Positions 35,476 through 36,937 of a stretch of DNA of 36,937 nucleotides are shown here, piece after piece. Position 1 is the first letter of the stretch. Each line of letters opens with the position of its first letter. This DNA comes from Myxococcales bacterium (GTDB taxonomy: Bacteria; Myxococcota_A; UBA9160; SMWR01). Position numbers and translations under genes: made by a program. The notes under the pieces are model-generated. The model was not told the origin of the DNA. It ran no database searches and saw only the letters and a list, made by a program, of their open reading frames with translations. The stretch covers positions 1 to 36,937 of the forward strand of contig JAOUNA010000010.1 of the NCBI GenBank assembly GCA_029881215.1, given 5' to 3'.

Positions 35476-36937
35476 TCATCGATCCTCGCCAGGCGCCGCA
35501 ATGACATGATACTGGTCGATCTCCGGTGCGCGGAGGACCTTCTGCATCCCGTTGCGCCAACGGATTGCGACGGATTCCACCCGCGTCGAGGCGCCCAGTC
35601 CGAAATGCAGCGTCGTGGAGTGCTGGCCCATCACCGTATCGCCCGTGACCACCCGATCCACGAAGGTCTGCTCGGGGGTGCGCACGACGACCGATGCGCC
35701 GACCGGTGAGATTCCACTCCCCTGCTCTCGCAGCTGGAATCCGATCCAATGGTTGGCAGTTTCCATCTGGTTCCGGTAGACGTGCAGCTTCTCGCCCCGC
35801 AGGCCGCGATCTTCCACCACGACGAGATCGACGCGTCCGTCGAGATCGAGGTCGTCGCTCACCGCCGACAAGCTGTCGAATTCGTCGGCCAGGCCGAGCA
35901 GGAAGGCGACATCGACGAAGCTCTTGCCCCGGCGGTTCATGAGCAGGTGGTTCTTCTGGAATCCCCCCCACGATTCCCTTCGCGAGCGGACGCCCCTCAT
36001 CCTCTCGTCAACCATGATGGCGAGTGCTTCGTTCGGCTCGGAATTGCCCTCGTAGATGTCGTGGCACCAGAAGATGACGCAGTAATCCTTGGTGCTCTGG
36101 CCGCTCTCGTGGCCGTTGGCTGCAAAGATGTCGGGGTCGCCGTCGTTGTCGAAGTCGAAGGCCGTCGTTCCCCAGGTCCAGCCGGTTCGGGCCACCTCGG
36201 TGCGAAATGCGGGCTCGCGCCAGCCCTCGTCCGAGGCGAGGTACATGCGGTTGCCGAAGGACATGCGCATGCGCATCGCCTGCATGTCGGGCCGGTCTTC
36301 GAGTCCGAGGCCCGCGGCTTCCAGGCGCCGCGTCACCGCGGAATCCATGCCCGCCACGAAGAAATCGAGGCGGCCGTCGAGGTCGAAATCGGCGAACGCC
36401 ATCGACATGCCGAAGAGGTGGCGATCGGCCTTGAGCGTCGCGTTCGCGTCGACGAAGTGCCCACTGCCGTCGTTGTGGTAGAGGTCGATGCCCGCGAAGT
36501 CGCTGGTGACGATGAGATCCAGGTCGTCGTCGTCGTCAAGGTCGACCAGGCTGCTGGTGTAGGTGCGGCGGAAGCGTTTCTCGGCCAGCCCGGCTTCGCG
36601 CGTCCAGGGCGAGAAGTTGCCCGCGCCGTCGTTGCGCAGCAGATAGGCGGGATAGCCGTCGTTGGCGTCGTAGTAGGGGTGCGGCATCTGGCCGCCGATG
36701 TACGGGGGCTTGTACTGCGCGAGCCACACGTCGAGATCGCCGTCCGCGTCGATGTCTCCCACGGTGAGGGCGGAGGGCGCGCGCAACGGGCTCTCGAAGC
36801 GCGGGGTGACCTTCGGCTCTTCGGCGAATCGCCCCGCTGCATCGCCCAGATACAGCACGAGGTCGCCGCGCGCGCGGGTCGTCAACAGGTCGGGATGGGC
36901 GTCGCCGTTGAGGTCCGCGATCACACCGGTCTCGGTG
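35476..36937 (-). CDS. CRTAC1/ASPIC-UnbV family protein with FG-GAP repeats (5' end outside window)
   Basis: At least 486 residues; the frame is open to the window edge, so the N-terminus, including any signal peptide, is missing. Six Asp-rich calcium-binding-type repeats of FG-GAP/VCBS style are seen (DLNGDAHPD, DIDADGDLD, DLDDDDDLD, DFDLDGRLD, DFDNDGDPD, DLDLDGRVD), forming a beta-propeller. The C-terminal ASPIC/UnbV module is about NHWIGFQLREQGSG to HFGLG and VAIRWRNG. Such proteins are usually exported and bind calcium or proteins; the name UnbV comes from enediyne gene clusters, but the module is widespread. It is 51 nt upstream of the asparagine-synthase-like gene on the same strand. 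Confidence 0.88.
   Translation of the reverse strand, partial: TETGVIADLNGDAHPDLLTTRARGDLVLYLGDAAGRFAEEPKVTPRFESPLRAPSALTVGDIDADGDLDVWLAQYKPPYIGGQMPHPYYDANDGYPAYLLRNDGAGNFSPWTREAGLAEKRFRRTYTSSLVDLDDDDDLDLIVTSDFAGIDLYHNDGSGHFVDANATLKADRHLFGMSMAFADFDLDGRLDFFVAGMDSAVTRRLEAAGLGLEDRPDMQAMRMRMSFGNRMYLASDEGWREPAFRTEVARTGWTWGTTAFDFDNDGDPDIFAANGHESGQSTKDYCVIFWCHDIYEGNSEPNEALAIMVDERMRGVRSRRESWGGFQKNHLLMNRRGKSFVDVAFLLGLADEFDSLSAVSDDLDLDGRVDLVVVEDRGLRGEKLHVYRNQMETANHWIGFQLREQGSGISPVGASVVVRTPEQTFVDRVVTGDTVMGQHSTTLHFGLGASTRVESVAIRWRNGMQKVLRAPEIDQYHVIAAPGEDR

Noticed and set aside
35476-36937. Enediyne biosynthesis cluster suggested by the UnbV-type module
   Set aside because: No polyketide synthase or other enediyne genes are present; ASPIC/UnbV modules are widespread in unrelated exported proteins.

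Overview
The window is a GC-rich chromosomal segment (roughly two-thirds G+C by eye) from a Gram-negative bacterium. The mix of genes (GlgE-type glucan operon, pyruvate:ferredoxin oxidoreductase, PgsB/PgsC/PgsW genes, FecR-like/DUF6600 protein, CRTAC1/UnbV-type beta-propeller protein, patatin lipoprotein) suggests a member of the former Deltaproteobacteria such as Myxococcota, or a related lineage such as Binatota. This is inference; there is no rRNA gene in the window to settle it. I saw no tRNA, rRNA, insertion sequence, CRISPR array or prophage.

Positions 1-2978: the 3' part of an M28 zinc peptidase (+), convergent with a CaiT-like BCCT transporter (-). Positions 3264-19984: an eight-gene alpha-glucan block on the + strand. 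The first five genes (glgE, a treS-maltokinase fusion, glgB, glgX, a divergent GH77 glucanotransferase) are joined by 1-4 nt stop/start overlaps. After a 202-nt gap with a possible promoter come a GT-B glycosyltransferase, an ordinary malQ and a short-form glgP. Together they can turn trehalose into maltose and maltose-1-phosphate, polymerise and branch it, and later debranch, rearrange and phosphorolyse the glucan. glgA, glgC, otsA and treYZ are not in the window.

Positions 20231-20902: a small secreted protein of unknown function. Positions 20972-25056 (-): a pyruvate:ferredoxin-type oxidoreductase split into two overlapping genes, the first of which carries a C-terminal CBS pair, which suggests nucleotide control. 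Positions 25472-28268 (-): pgsB, pgsC and pgsW of the poly-gamma-glutamate type, without an adjacent pgsA. Positions 28380-30822 (-): a small proline-rich exported protein followed by a FecR-like/DUF6600 protein. Positions 31080-32907 (-): a patatin-like lipoprotein followed by a WbuC-type cupin. Positions 33138-36937 (-): a CRTAC1/UnbV-type protein (cut by the window edge), an asparagine-synthase-like enzyme lacking the glutaminase cysteine, and a radical SAM protein, closely spaced or overlapping; this trio is the most likely place for undescribed chemistry.

The most notable points are the CBS-fused split oxidoreductase, the GH77 paralogue with an extra segment of about 50 residues inside its active-site spacing, the operon-embedded glycosyltransferase of unknown acceptor, and the asparagine-synthase-like/radical SAM/UnbV trio. 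Sequence motifs were read by eye; residue numbers follow the start codons chosen here. Comparisons with named family members are from memory and not from a search.
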